The notes under the pieces were generated by a model. That model saw only the letters and a program-made list of their open reading frames with translations. It was not told the DNA's origin and made no database searches. Made by a program: the position numbers and the translations under genes. From Bacillota bacterium (GTDB taxonomy: Bacteria > Bacillota > SHA-98 > UBA4971), in assembly GCA_024653485.1 (NCBI GenBank), contig JANLFY010000006.1:149986-213985 (forward strand): a DNA stretch of 64,000 nucleotides. Direction: 5' to 3'. Positions within the stretch are counted from its first letter, which is position 1; each line of letters starts with the position of its first letter. Positions 47,903-59,627 of this stretch are shown here, piece by piece.

Positions 47903-47931
47903 ATTATAGCCAACGCCTCCCTGCGTGTCAA
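47903..47931 (-). promoter_or_regulatory. Consensus sigma-A promoter of the rpmH block
   Basis: TTGACA (47931-47926), exactly 17 bp, TATAAT (47908-47903) on the minus strand: a perfect consensus promoter, pointing away from oriC. Confidence 0.92.
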
Positions 47932-47939
47932 GGCCGACA

Positions 47940-48200
47940 GGAACCCCAAGCCTAGGAATCGCGCCTACCGCCGAGTCATCCCCTATCCGCCATCCCTCCG
48001 TGCGCAATCGCCCGATTCCTCCACATGTCGCACTCTCACTGCTCCCCGCTCATTCGTCCCCACGCCTCTTCCACCTTTCACCCCCCTTTCTCCGTCTCAG
48101 TCTTTTCCCGGTCCTTTCCGTCCGCGCCTCCCTCACGCTCCGCCCTGCTTTTCCTCACCCCTCCGCTCCCTCCCCACCGTGCCCTCCCACCCCTTGCCAC
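47940..48200. other. Pyrimidine-rich plus strand between rpmH promoter and oriC
   Basis: A non-coding stretch of about 260 bp with strong strand asymmetry. By hand count about 80 percent or more of the plus-strand bases from 48061 to 48200 are C or T. No ORF or binding site was recognised. Confidence 0.7.
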
Positions 48201-48201
48201 C

Positions 48202-48241
48202 CTGGAAAACCTCTGCTAATATGATTTCGGAGGTTTTCCAG
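48202..48241. repeat. 12-bp inverted repeat at the left edge of oriC
   Basis: CTGGAAAACCTC (48202-48213) and its perfect complement GAGGTTTTCCAG (48230-48241) flank a 16-nt AT-rich loop. It could be a protein-binding dyad or an RNA hairpin; it lies 51 bp before the first DnaA box. Confidence 0.75.
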
Positions 48242-48292
48242 CCTTTCCATGCAGCTTGGTCAGAACTATAGAGTTCACAGTTCCCCACAGAC

Positions 48293-48558
48293 TTATTCAC
48301 AGCCTGTGGATAACTCTGTGGGTAACCTGTTGATGTTTTGGGTCACGACGGCACAAGGCTTTCGCCGCTTTCCGAAATCCTTTGTGGATATCGCGAACGG
48401 CCAGTTACACGGCCTTTCAGTTGTGGAAACCCCTCTCTGGACTCAGCCGACGTTATCCACAACTTCTGTGGATAAGTTGTGGACAACCTATGGATTTCCT
48501 GTGCGTGTTCCTTCTCCGCAGAGTTTTTCACACCTGTGGAAAACTCTGTGGAAAACTC
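48293..48558. other. oriC, left DnaA-box cluster
   Basis: Perfect boxes: TTATTCACA (48293-48301), TGTGGATAA (48305-48313), TTATCCACA (48453-48461) and TGTGGATAA (48467-48475). One-mismatch boxes: TGTGGGTAA (48317), TGTGGATAT (48383) and TGTGGACAA (48478). Two exact tandem copies of TGTGGAAAACTC fill 48535-48558, with a near-inverted copy (GAGTTTTTCACAC) at 48521-48533. This corresponds to the dnaA-upstream half of a bipartite origin. Confidence 0.9.
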
Positions 48559-48584
48559 TGAACGAAGGGCGGGCCGTACCCAGC

Positions 48585-49547
48585 ATGGCAGGTGTCTTTT
48601 CTCGTCTCTTTCGAAAAGGCTCCCGCGATCGCCTCGCCAATCGCTCCCTTCCCACGGATCACCTCGCCCAGCGTGGAAAGCAGGGAGAGCGTGAGGTTCG
48701 AATAGCTGTGTACGACTCTCTCAGCACAGTGCCGCGAATAGTTGATGTCAGAGGCAGGGACTGTGCCGAGCTCCTGAACGAGCTTGCGTCAAAGACGTAC
48801 TCCTTCGCTCATGAAAAGGGAGGAAGGCTTCCGTACGTGGCCATCAAGGAGATCGTTGAGAACCTCCTCCACGCCGACTTCCAGGACGCCGTTATAAGCG
48901 TCCTTCCGGACGGCAATACTATAAGGGTCTCAGACCAGGGGCCTGGGATAATCGAGAAAGAGAAGGCATTCCTCCCAGGTTTCACTACAGCCACCACAGA
49001 GATGCGGAAGATCATTCGCGGGGTCGGCTCGGGGCTTCCGATCGTCCGCGACTCAATGCGCGCCATCGGAGGATCGGTTTCCATCGAGGACAATCTCAAA
49101 CGCGGGTGCGTGGTTACGCTTTCATCGCTTTCCACTTCGGACGACACGCCCGCCCGGGTTTCCTCGGGAGTTTCCGAGAAGCCTTCCGGCGGCGAGAAAG
49201 CTCCCGGTCATGCTTTCCATCCACCGCATCCTGAGGGTTTTCGCGATTTGTGGAAGGCCGCTGGAGACACTGAAAACTCTTTCACCGAGATGGATCGGGA
49301 GAAAGGCGTTCTTGAGAAGCTGGATGAGGTCCTTTCGGAGCGTCAGCGAAAAGTGTTTCGCGTCCTGGCAGAGAAGGGTGAGGCGGGACCATCAACTATC
49401 GTGAAGGAGCTCGAGATAAGCCTCAGCACTGCCTACCGCGACCTCGTCTCGCTCGAGGAGCATGGACTCGTCGAGCCTGCCGACGGGAGTGGAAAACGCC
49501 GCCTGACTCCGCGGGGTATGACGTACCTCGCCCGCCTCGCGAGATGA
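48585..49547 (+). CDS. GHKL ATPase-winged helix protein next to oriC
   Basis: A 320-residue protein with a histidine-kinase-like ATPase (GHKL) domain: N-box IKEIVENLLHADF (88-99), G1 box DQGPGI (118-123), G2 box GVGSGLPIV (146-154). A linker of about 70 residues follows, then a winged helix (about 250-318: SERQRKVFRVLAEKG, TIVKELEISLSTAYRDL). There is no dimerisation/phosphoacceptor histidine domain and no sensor, so it is not a classical sensor kinase. The first ATG after the DnaA-box repeats is used; the open frame extends upstream through oriC and is not trusted. MAGVFSRLFRKG could be a short amphipathic helix. Function unknown, perhaps control of dnaA or initiation. Confidence 0.78.
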   Translation: MAGVFSRLFRKGSRDRLANRSLPTDHLAQRGKQGEREVRIAVYDSLSTVPRIVDVRGRDCAELLNELASKTYSFAHEKGGRLPYVAIKEIVENLLHADFQDAVISVLPDGNTIRVSDQGPGIIEKEKAFLPGFTTATTEMRKIIRGVGSGLPIVRDSMRAIGGSVSIEDNLKRGCVVTLSSLSTSDDTPARVSSGVSEKPSGGEKAPGHAFHPPHPEGFRDLWKAAGDTENSFTEMDREKGVLEKLDEVLSERQRKVFRVLAEKGEAGPSTIVKELEISLSTAYRDLVSLEEHGLVEPADGSGKRRLTPRGMTYLARLAR

Positions 49548-49629
49548 CTTGCAGAGCGGTGACTCGTGGAGCGGTGCGCCGGCGGGTTGAGGGGCAAGGC
49601 TGAGCTTTCTTTCAGGGGGTCTACGGATC

Positions 49630-50982
49630 ATGCTTGAGCGTGCGGATACTCTTTGGACCAAGGTCCTCGACGTAATGGAGGGGCAGATGCCAAAGCCGAG
49701 TTTCGAGACGTGGCTGCGAGGCACGGAGGGGATCGCGATCGACGGCAACACCCTCATCGTACGCACCCTGCACGACATTGGTCGGAAGTTCTTAAGCGAC
49801 AACTACCGGCAGCCCATTCGTCAGACTCTCAAGGCCCTCACGGAGCTGGACCTGGATGTGTCCTTCGTGTGCTCCGCCCCATCGGAGAAGGCGGGGGATC
49901 CTGGACCGGACGACTCGGCGCACAGCGGGCCGCTAGTGGGAGACGACCTGTACACGACCCGGCTCAACCCCAAGTACACTTTTGAGACTTTCGTAGTGGG
50001 AAACAGCAACAGATTTGCCCACGCGGCGTGCCTCGCCGTCGCCGAGGCCCCAGGAAGGGCGTACAACCCACTCTTCATCTATGGGGGCGTGGGGCTCGGG
50101 AAGACCCACTTAATGCAGGCAATAGGGCACTTTGTGCTTCAGCACAGCCCGTCCACTCGTGTGGTGTACGCGCCTTGCGAAAAGTTCACGAACGACCTCA
50201 TAAACGCGATCCGTGATGACAAGACGGTGGAATTCCGGGAGCGATATCGAAACGTGGACGTCCTCCTCATCGACGACGTCCAGTTCCTGGCGCAAAAGGA
50301 GCGCACCCAGGAGGAGTTCTTCCACACTTTCAACACCCTCCACGAGGCCGGCAAGCAGATCGTGATATCCAGCGATCGTCCGCCAAAGGAGATCCCAACG
50401 CTTGAAGACAGATTAAGGTCGCGCTTCGAATGGGGACTCATATCCGACATCCAGGCACCCGACCTCGAGACACGCATAGCCATCCTCAAGAAAAAAGCTC
50501 AGCTCGAGCAGCTCGACATGCCTCTCGAGGTGCTTGCGTACATCGCAAATCAAATTCGCTCCAACATACGTGAGCTCGAGGGCGCTCTCACTCGAGTGGC
50601 GGCTCACTGCTCCATACACAACCGCCCGCTCACCGTGGCGACCGCGGCGGAGTGTCTGAAGGACATGATTCCTTCAGAGAGACCCAAACAGGTTTCGATC
50701 TACCACATCCAGCAGGCTGTGGCGGAGTTTTACCAGATCCCCACCGATGACATGAAGGCAAAGAAGCGAACGAGAACGATCTCGTACCCCCGCCAGGTAG
50801 CCATGTATTTGTGCCGCGAGCTCACTGAGGAGTCGCTTCCCACGATCGGCGTTGCCTTCGGCGGGCGGGACCATACCACCGTCCTCCACGCATGCTCTAA
50901 GATACGCGCGGACATGGAGGAGGATGAAGCTCTCGCAGGCGCCATTCGCACGATCATCGCACGGCTGAAGGAGATGACTTGA
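49630..50982 (+). CDS. dnaA: Chromosomal replication initiator DnaA
   Basis: Initiator of 450 residues. Domain [30 protein letters not shown]; a short variable linker; the AAA+ domain with [60 protein letters not shown] and [10 protein letters not shown]; then domain IV with the DnaA-box-reading [22 protein letters not shown] precedes the ATG. Boxes on both sides suggest autoregulation. Confidence 0.97.
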   Translation: MLERADTLWTKVLDVMEGQMPKPSFETWLRGTEGIAIDGNTLIVRTLHDIGRKFLSDNYRQPIRQTLKALTELDLDVSFVCSAPSEKAGDPGPDDSAHSGPLVGDDLYTTRLNPKYTFETFVVGNSNRFAHAACLAVAEAPGRAYNPLFIYGGVGLGKTHLMQAIGHFVLQHSPSTRVVYAPCEKFTNDLINAIRDDKTVEFRERYRNVDVLLIDDVQFLAQKERTQEEFFHTFNTLHEAGKQIVISSDRPPKEIPTLEDRLRSRFEWGLISDIQAPDLETRIAILKKKAQLEQLDMPLEVLAYIANQIRSNIRELEGALTRVAAHCSIHNRPLTVATAAECLKDMIPSERPKQVSIYHIQQAVAEFYQIPTDDMKAKKRTRTISYPRQVAMYLCRELTEESLPTIGVAFGGRDHTTVLHACSKIRADMEEDEALAGAIRTIIARLKEMT

Positions 50983-51028
50983 CCTTGGGCACCCTTCTGG
51001 CACATGCCTGGGCGCGCTGTGCGCTTCC

Positions 51029-51215
51029 TGTGGATAGACCCTTAGTAACTTGTGGATTTCCTGTGGGCGATTCCTCGAATTCTCTCGGTCTGTGCATAAT
51101 GTGGACAGTCCGTGACGAAATCCACAGGTTTGTCCACACAGGAACGCCGCGTGGTTCAAGGCGCCGAAGGGTTTATCCACAAATCCACAGGCCCTACTAC
51201 TAGTACTCAAAAACT
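51029..51215. other. oriC, dnaA-dnaN box cluster with DnaA-trio/unwinding region
   Basis: Boxes lie in the 385-nt dnaA-dnaN gap: TGTGGATAG (51029), TGTGGATTT (51051), TGTGCATAA (51091-51099), AAATCCACA (51118), TTGTCCACA (51130), TTATCCACA (51173-51181, perfect) and AAATCCACA (51181-51189). Immediately after comes a short GC tract (GGCCC), then TACTACTAGTACTC (51195-51208) and an AT-rich run. This is the order of the Bacillus basal unwinding system (boxes, GC spacer, DnaA-trios). Confidence 0.85.
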
Positions 51216-51367
51216 GTACATGTACTTAAGAAGACGATCCGGAGTACGGCCCTGTGGACAATCCCGCTACCATTCGAGTAGCCATCACATTGGACTCTGT
51301 GTCACCAGCCTTGAGTTTGCGCCAGGTTGAGCTTTGACTTCCATATTGAGAGGGGGATTCTACCAGC

Positions 51368-52573
51368 ATGGATAGGCTTGAGACACTCAGCCAGACAGGC
51401 ATGGACACTGAAAGTGCGATGGATACGGCGATGGATTCGCCGGTTCAAGTCTCGTGCGAGCGAGACGATCTGGCCGCCGCCGCTGCCATGGTACAGCGAG
51501 CAGTGTCGTCGCGGACGACCCTTCCGATCCTTTCCGGCGTTCTGATCGAGACTACACCGGAGGGCCTTCGCCTGGTTGGAACTGATCTTGAACTGTCAGT
51601 GGAGACGTTCCTTGCTGTAAGCGCTACGGGGCACGCCGCAGTGGTGCTTCCCGCCAGGTACTTTGGCGAGATAGTGAGGCATCTACCCGAGAGGGAGGTA
51701 AGGATCGAGTTTGACGCGGGAAGGCGGATCGCGACCATCTCCAGCGGAAAGGCGGTTTACAGCATCAACTCAATGGAGGCCGCCGAATTCCCACTCTTCC
51801 CGCAAGTGGAGGGCAACGTCTGGTGGAAGGTTCAGGGGAAGGACCTTGCCGAGTTCGTGAGGCAGACTGCGTTCGCCGCGGCCACCGATGAGAACCGCCC
51901 ATTTCTCACAGGGGTCCTGATGGTCTTCGGAGGAAACGAGGCGAGGCTCGCTGCCACGGACACGTTCAGGCTAGCGCTGCGAAAGGTCACGCTCGACGGG
52001 GGGACCGACGTGTCCACCGCAGTCGGGTCCGGTCAGATGATAGTCCCGGCCAGGGCGCTCAGCGAAGTGGCGAGGATAATCCAGAACGAGAGCGGCGAAG
52101 TGGAGGTGTCCGCCTCACAGAACCAGGTGGCCTTCAAGTGCCGCAAGACGACCATAGTAAGCCGGCTCATAGACGGGCAGTTCCCCAACTACGACCGAGT
52201 AATACCTAAAATGTGGAAGACACGCATGGTCGTGGAAAGGCTCAGGTTACTCGAGGCGGTCGAGCGCGTAGCCGTCCTAGGAAAGGATGAGTTCGGCACG
52301 GTCAAGCTGGGATATGGGGGAGATACTCTCACTATAAGCGCCAACGCTCCCGACGTCGGGATGGCCTTCGAGGAAGTAGCGGTGAGGACGGTCGAGGGAG
52401 AGACTGGAGAGACTGCTCTTCGTGCCCGGTACCTGCTTGACGCGCTACGGGTGGTGGCGGACGAAGAGCTCATCGTCGAAGTGACGGGCGCCGTGAGCCC
52501 GATTGTTCTCAGGCAGGCCCGAGCGGAAGGCACGGACTACCTCTACCTGATAATGCCGGTGACGGTAAACTGA
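51368..52573 (+). CDS. dnaN: DNA polymerase III beta subunit (sliding clamp)
   Basis: Clamp of 401 residues. The clamp fold starts at about residue 26 with VQVSCERDDLAAAAAMVQRAVSSRTTLPILSGVL, then FAAATDENRPFLTGVLM and ending DYLYLIMPV. The first 25 residues include three MD repeats and extend beyond most clamps; later in-frame ATGs at 51401, 51419 and 51434 are possible, but only 51368 has GAGAGGGGG upstream. Confidence 0.96.
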   Translation: MDRLETLSQTGMDTESAMDTAMDSPVQVSCERDDLAAAAAMVQRAVSSRTTLPILSGVLIETTPEGLRLVGTDLELSVETFLAVSATGHAAVVLPARYFGEIVRHLPEREVRIEFDAGRRIATISSGKAVYSINSMEAAEFPLFPQVEGNVWWKVQGKDLAEFVRQTAFAAATDENRPFLTGVLMVFGGNEARLAATDTFRLALRKVTLDGGTDVSTAVGSGQMIVPARALSEVARIIQNESGEVEVSASQNQVAFKCRKTTIVSRLIDGQFPNYDRVIPKMWKTRMVVERLRLLEAVERVAVLGKDEFGTVKLGYGGDTLTISANAPDVGMAFEEVAVRTVEGETGETALRARYLLDALRVVADEELIVEVTGAVSPIVLRQARAEGTDYLYLIMPVTVN

Positions 52574-52875
52574 TGAGCGCCACCGACAAGCCTATGAGAG
52601 TGAAAATCACGAGCTCGGACATAAGGCTCGACCAGTTTCTCAAATGGGCTGGAGTCGCATCCACCGGCGGGCAAGCCAAGGCGCTTGTCCAGGAGGGACG
52701 GGTGCAAGTGAACGGCCAACCTGAGCTGCGCCGGGGCAGGAAGCTTCATCCCGGCGACGTTGTTGCCGTGACGTCTCCGGCAGGGGCGAGCGCGGCTCGA
52801 GTCGAAGCCGGCAACGGCAAAGACCGAGAGCCGCAGTCCTTCGAGGTCGCGGGGGATACCGGCGATGGTGGTTGA
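52573..52875 (+). CDS. yaaA: S4-domain RNA-binding protein YaaA
   Basis: A 100-residue protein with an S4-like fold: IRLDQFLKWAGVASTGGQAKALVQEGRVQVNGQPELRRGRKL, HPGDVVAV. Its ATG overlaps the dnaN stop (TGATG) and its end overlaps recF by 11 nt. In Bacillus yaaA lies in the same dnaN-recF position and has been linked to ribosome assembly. Confidence 0.9.
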   Translation: MSATDKPMRVKITSSDIRLDQFLKWAGVASTGGQAKALVQEGRVQVNGQPELRRGRKLHPGDVVAVTSPAGASAARVEAGNGKDREPQSFEVAGDTGDGG

Positions 52876-54019
52876 GAAGCTGAAGCTCAGGCATTTCAGA
52901 AACTACGGCCTCGCCGAGCTCGAGCCGGTGCCTGGCAAGAACGTGCTTTCGGGTGACAACGGCCAGGGCAAGACGAATATCCTGGAGGCCTTGTACCTGT
53001 GCGGGACCGGTTCGTCCTACCGAACATCCCGCGATGCCGACCTCATCTCTTGGGGAGAGAGCGCCTTCTACGCGGCGTGTCGGTTCCTTCGACGCAGCGA
53101 GCCGCTTCTCGTCGAGGTGAGATGCTCAAGAGAAGCGGGAAAGACCGTGAAGCTCAACGGGATCCCCCAGGACGCGTCAGTCGAGGGCATTGGCGCCGCC
53201 AATGTAGTCGTTTTCGGCCCCGACGACCTCCGCATGATAAAGGGTGGACCCGTGGAGCGACGGCGTTTTCTCGACACGGAGATAGGGGCCGTGAGTGACG
53301 CGTACCGGCGCAACCTTTCCGCATACCGAAGAATCCTGGCTCAGAGGAACGCCCTTCTCAAGCAAGCGCGTTACGAATCTCTTCCTCCCTCGAGGCGCGA
53401 CTGCGCCCTCGAAGCATGGGACGAGCAACTTGCGGCCGCGGGGGCGCGCCTGATGCTCAAGAGGGCGGAGGCAGTAAGGAAACTATCTCTACTTGCGAAG
53501 GTCGCGCACCGCCACATCTCCCCGAACGGGGCGTTCGAGATGGTGTACCGGCCGTCTTTCAACCCTGGCATTGCGTCGACCGCTGCGACGCGGGGCGATG
53601 ACGCCGAGGCCCTGCGCAAGTTGGAAGAGTCTTTTCGGCGGGAACTCGAGAGGGCCCGCCCTGAAGAGCTGATGAGAAGCGTGACCCTGGTTGGCCCCCA
53701 CAGGGACGAGGTCAGCTTCTTAGTGGACGGTGTGGACATGAGGGTGTTCGGCTCTCAGGGACAGCAACGTTCCGTTCTCCTTTCCGTCAGACTGGGAGAG
53801 CTAGAGTTCGTCAAGAGCGAGGTGGGCGAAGAGGCCATCCTCCTACTGGACGACGTTTCGAGCGAGCTAGACCCCGGAAAGAGGGCGCGGCTTTGGGAGT
53901 ACCTCGACGACCGGGTGCAGACGATCATTACGACCACCGACGAGAGGCTTCTTGGCGACACGGGCGGCCCTGCGAAGCGCTTTAGAGTGGACGCGGGGCG
54001 TGTGGAAGAGGTGAACTAG
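52865..54019 (+). CDS. recF: DNA repair/gap-filling protein RecF
   Basis: SMC-like ATPase of 384 residues loading recombinase at gaps. KLRHFRNYGLAELEPV, Walker A GDNGQGKTNILEALY, signature VFGSQGQQRSVLLSVRLGELE, Walker B ILLLDDVSSELDPGKR. It starts within the end of yaaA, consistent with co-translation. Confidence 0.96.
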   Translation: MVVEKLKLRHFRNYGLAELEPVPGKNVLSGDNGQGKTNILEALYLCGTGSSYRTSRDADLISWGESAFYAACRFLRRSEPLLVEVRCSREAGKTVKLNGIPQDASVEGIGAANVVVFGPDDLRMIKGGPVERRRFLDTEIGAVSDAYRRNLSAYRRILAQRNALLKQARYESLPPSRRDCALEAWDEQLAAAGARLMLKRAEAVRKLSLLAKVAHRHISPNGAFEMVYRPSFNPGIASTAATRGDDAEALRKLEESFRRELERARPEELMRSVTLVGPHRDEVSFLVDGVDMRVFGSQGQQRSVLLSVRLGELEFVKSEVGEEAILLLDDVSSELDPGKRARLWEYLDDRVQTIITTTDERLLGDTGGPAKRFRVDAGRVEEVN

Positions 54020-54020
54020 A

Positions 54021-54584
54021 GTGGTCCGGCTGCGGGAAGCGCTCGACGGAGGTCTCAGGCGGCTTGGAGTGCTGCGGCGGGCGAGAAGGGCGCGCGCGGT
54101 CGATCTCTGGGCCGAAGTTGTCGGACCCACGGCAGCGAGGGCATCCAGGGCGACCCGCTGCAGGGACGGGGTTCTCTTCGTGGTGGTAGAGAGCTCCGTC
54201 TGGGCCAACGAGCTCTCCCTTCTGAAAGCGGACATCGTCAAGAAGCTCAATAAGCTCCTCGGAAAAGGCACGATAGTGGATGTTAGATTCCATACCAGGG
54301 GATCTATCAACGCTGGGAACAGGGACAGCCGCGCGGGGGAGCATCCTGGGCGAAAGGGCGGCGAGACCACGGTCGGGCAGACCGCCTCACGAGCGCGGCG
54401 AGGACTAAGCCGCAGCGAGATGGAAGAGATCAGCGTTCTCTCTGCGACTATTGCCGATCCCGAGGTCAGGGCGGCGTTCGCCCGGGCCGCTTTGGCCGCC
54501 AGGTTAACCGACGGTGCGAGGTGTGGCGGAACCGACTCGGCATGGACCGAGCGAACGAGCACCGAGGAACGGACAAGGAGCTGA
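54021..54584 (+). CDS. DciA-like protein (DUF721), probable helicase-loading factor
   Basis: A 187-residue protein. The N-terminal KH-like DUF721 domain reads LWAEVVGPTAARASRATRCRDGVLFVVVESSVWANELSLLKADIVKKLNKLLG, VVDVRF-like IVDVRFHTRG. A long basic, disordered C-terminus with a short helix (SVLSATIADPEVRAAFARAALAARL) follows. In bacteria lacking DnaC/DnaI, DciA helps load DnaB; its place between recF and gyrB is conserved. GTG start 1 nt after recF. Confidence 0.82.
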   Translation: MVRLREALDGGLRRLGVLRRARRARAVDLWAEVVGPTAARASRATRCRDGVLFVVVESSVWANELSLLKADIVKKLNKLLGKGTIVDVRFHTRGSINAGNRDSRAGEHPGRKGGETTVGQTASRARRGLSRSEMEEISVLSATIADPEVRAAFARAALAARLTDGARCGGTDSAWTERTSTEERTRS

Positions 54585-54589
54585 TACAG

Positions 54590-54943
54590 TTGTTCGTACA
54601 TATCGGAGGGCAGGTGAGCGTGGCTCTGCAGGATGTCGTGGCCTTGCTCGACCCAAAGCTGGTCAAGAAGTCTCAGCTTCACGAGGGGTTCCCTTCACGA
54701 ACTCACGAAGGGCGAGGCCCTGGAATGGTCTGTGTGAATGGAGATGGCCTCGAGTACGGGCAAGAGCCGAGGTGCGTGGTCGTCACGTCCTCCGCCGTGT
54801 ACCTATCTCCTATATCCCTTGCGACGTTGCGCAGGCGCCTGGAGGTCGCGACGGGTGGCGTCGAGGGTGCGGGCGCGTTATCCCCGGCCGCCCCGAACGC
54901 TCGAGCCGCCCAGGCTACCCCGGGACCCGGCTCCCGACGTTGA
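54590..54943 (+). CDS. remB: RemB-like extracellular matrix regulator (DUF370)
   Basis: A 117-residue protein starting with TTG behind AAGGAG, 5 nt after dciA. The YaaB/RemB pattern is clear: LFVHIGGQVSVALQDVVALLD, then RCVVVTSSAVYLSPISLATLRRR. The C-terminal 30 residues are Ala/Pro/Gly-rich and unusual for this family. RemA/RemB proteins are DNA-binding regulators of biofilm genes in Bacillus. Confidence 0.85.
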   Translation: MFVHIGGQVSVALQDVVALLDPKLVKKSQLHEGFPSRTHEGRGPGMVCVNGDGLEYGQEPRCVVVTSSAVYLSPISLATLRRRLEVATGGVEGAGALSPAAPNARAAQATPGPGSRR

Positions 54944-54962
54944 CAATGGTACGGCGGTATAA

Positions 54963-57116
<2,154 letters not shown>

Positions 57117-57184
57117 CCTCGACATATGGGTGACGGTCACGTGATGCCGTATCCAGACCCTCTTTGACAGGGAGGTCCTCGCGA

Positions 57185-59620
57185 TTGGTTGAACCGACGG
57201 ACGGGAAAGTCGTGCCGATATGCATAGAAGACGAGATGAAGCGCTCTTACCTCTTGTACTCCATGAGCGTCATCGTGGGGAGGGCGCTTCCCGACGTGCG
57301 TGACGGGCTCAAGCCCATCCACAGGCGCATCCTGTACGCCATGAACGAGCTGGGGCTCACGTCGGACAAGCCGCATCGAAAGTCCGCGACCATCGTGGGC
57401 GAAGTCATGGGAAAGTACCATCCCCACGGAGACGCCGCGATATACGAAACTCTCGTGCGGATGGCGCAGGACTTCTCCTACAGGTACCCCCTCATAGACG
57501 GCCACGGTAACTTCGGGTCCGTCGACGGCGATCCGCCGGCCGCCATGCGCTATACGGAGGCGCGCATGGCCAAGATCACGCTGAAGCTCCTCGCGGACAT
57601 CGACAAGGACACGGTGGACTTCGTCCCCAACTTCGACGAGTCCTTGAAAGAGCCGGTGGTGCTTCCGTCCAGGTTCCCCAACCTCCTGGTCAACGGCTCG
57701 TCCGGTATAGCGGTGGGGATGGCGACGAACATCCCTCCTCACAACCTGGGCGAGGTCGTGGACGCCGTCGTGATGCTGATAGACAACCCCGATGCGTCAG
57801 TCAAGGAGCTCATGATGGTCATAAAGGGGCCAGACTTCCCCACCGGCGGGCTCATCATGGGCAGAGACGGAATACGCGAGGCGTACACGACGGGTCGGGG
57901 TTCCATCAAGATGAGGGCCCGGGCCAGGATCGAGACGGCTTCGGGTGGCAAGACGAGGATCCTCGTGACCGAGATCCCGTACCAAGTCAACAAGGCCAGG
58001 CTTGTCGAGAGCATAGCAGAGCTCGTGCGGGAGAAGAAGATAGACGGAATCACCGACCTACGCGACGAGAGCGACAGGGAGGGCATGCGCATAGTCATCG
58101 AGCTCCGGCGTGACGCCAATCCCAACGTCGTGCTCAACCAGCTCTACAAGCACACCCAGATGGAGGACACTTTTGGCGTCATCATGCTCGTTCTCGTGGA
58201 CGGCCAGCCGAGGGTGCTCAATCTCAAGGAGACTCTTCACTTCTACATCCAGCACCAGAAAGAGGTCGTGACGAGACGCACCCGGTTCGAGCTGGCAAAG
58301 GCCGAGGAGAGGGCGCACATCCTCGAGGGCCTCAAGATAGCCCTCGACAACCTTGACGCCGTCATAACCCTGATACGGCAGTCGCGCACCCCGGAGGCGG
58401 CCAAGGAAGGGCTGATGCAGACGTTCGGGCTATCCGAGAAGCAGGCTCAGGCCATCCTCGACATGAGGCTGCAAAGGCTCACCGGCCTGGAACGGAAGAA
58501 GATCGAAGACGAATACGTCGAGATTATAAAGCTAATAGCCAAGCTAAAGGGCATACTCGCCGACGAGAAGAGGGTCCTCGAGGTGATCAAAGAGGAGCTC
58601 CTGGCCATCAAAGAGGAGTACGCCGACCCGAGACGGACGGAGATCACCGCAGCTGCCACCAAACTCGACATCGAGGACCTCATCGCCGACGAGGACATCG
58701 TGGTCACTCTCACTCACCAGGGCTACGTCAAGCGGCTGCCTCTAACGACATATCGGAGCCAAAGGAGGGGCGGCCGCGGGGTGACGGGCATGAGCACGAA
58801 AGAGGAGGACTTCGTCGAACACCTCTTCGTGACGACCACCCATGAGTACATCCTGTTCTTCACCGACAAGGGCAAGGTGTACTCAATCAAGGCGTACGAG
58901 GTGCCGGAGGCGAGCCGTCAGGCGAGGGGCACTGCGGTCGTGAACCTCATCTCCCTTTCGCCCGGTGAGAGCATCCGTGCTGTCATACCAGTCCGTGACT
59001 TCGCAGAGGACAAGTTCCTGATGATGGCGACCAGGCGCGGAGTGGTCAAGAAGACGGCGCTTTCCATGTACGATAGCGTCCGGAGGTCCGGCGTGATCGC
59101 GATCGACCTTGAGGAAGACGACGACCTTGTGAGCGTGAAGCTGACCGCAGGAGACGAGGAGATCATGATCGTAACCGCCCAGGGCCAGTCCATAAGGTTC
59201 AATGAACGCGAAGTGCGGCCTCTGGGGCGCGTCGCCCGCGGCGTCAAGGGCGTATCCCTCGCCAAAGGAGACAGCGTTGTCGGAATGGACGTGGTGAGGG
59301 AGGGCTGCGACCTCTTGGTGGTAACGGCGAACGGCTTCGGCAAGCGGACTCCGATCGCTGAATACCGGCTCCAGTCGCGAGGGGGACGGGGCATCAAGAC
59401 CTTCAAGGTGACGCCCAAGACGGGGCCGGCGGCCGACGTGAAGGTCTTGACCGGTGACGATGAGCTCATGATAGTGTCCGCGGAAGGCATAATAATCAGA
59501 ATGAACGCCGCGGACGTGCCACAACAGGGAAGATCGACGCAAGGAGTCCGCGTCATGAAGCTCGAGCCCGGCGACAAGGTTGTATCCGTGGCTCAAGTGG
59601 TCGGCAAGAACGGGGGCTGA
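57185..59620 (+). CDS. gyrA: DNA gyrase subunit A
   Basis: Breakage-rejoining subunit of gyrase; 811 residues. [42 protein letters not shown], the active-site tyrosine in [10 protein letters not shown], and the C-terminal GyrA box [11 protein letters not shown] that identifies gyrase rather than topoisomerase IV. The TTG at 57185 lies 8 nt after GGGAGGT. It follows gyrB by 68 nt. Confidence 0.97.
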   Translation: MVEPTDGKVVPICIEDEMKRSYLLYSMSVIVGRALPDVRDGLKPIHRRILYAMNELGLTSDKPHRKSATIVGEVMGKYHPHGDAAIYETLVRMAQDFSYRYPLIDGHGNFGSVDGDPPAAMRYTEARMAKITLKLLADIDKDTVDFVPNFDESLKEPVVLPSRFPNLLVNGSSGIAVGMATNIPPHNLGEVVDAVVMLIDNPDASVKELMMVIKGPDFPTGGLIMGRDGIREAYTTGRGSIKMRARARIETASGGKTRILVTEIPYQVNKARLVESIAELVREKKIDGITDLRDESDREGMRIVIELRRDANPNVVLNQLYKHTQMEDTFGVIMLVLVDGQPRVLNLKETLHFYIQHQKEVVTRRTRFELAKAEERAHILEGLKIALDNLDAVITLIRQSRTPEAAKEGLMQTFGLSEKQAQAILDMRLQRLTGLERKKIEDEYVEIIKLIAKLKGILADEKRVLEVIKEELLAIKEEYADPRRTEITAAATKLDIEDLIADEDIVVTLTHQGYVKRLPLTTYRSQRRGGRGVTGMSTKEEDFVEHLFVTTTHEYILFFTDKGKVYSIKAYEVPEASRQARGTAVVNLISLSPGESIRAVIPVRDFAEDKFLMMATRRGVVKKTALSMYDSVRRSGVIAIDLEEDDDLVSVKLTAGDEEIMIVTAQGQSIRFNEREVRPLGRVARGVKGVSLAKGDSVVGMDVVREGCDLLVVTANGFGKRTPIAEYRLQSRGGRGIKTFKVTPKTGPAADVKVLTGDDELMIVSAEGIIIRMNAADVPQQGRSTQGVRVMKLEPGDKVVSVAQVVGKNGG

Positions 59621-59627
59621 CGGGGCG

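Noticed and set aside
48249..48584. N-terminal 112 codons of the GHKL open frame through the DnaA boxes
   Set aside because: The segment is made of DnaA-box sequence and has no ribosome-binding site; coding starts more plausibly at 48585.
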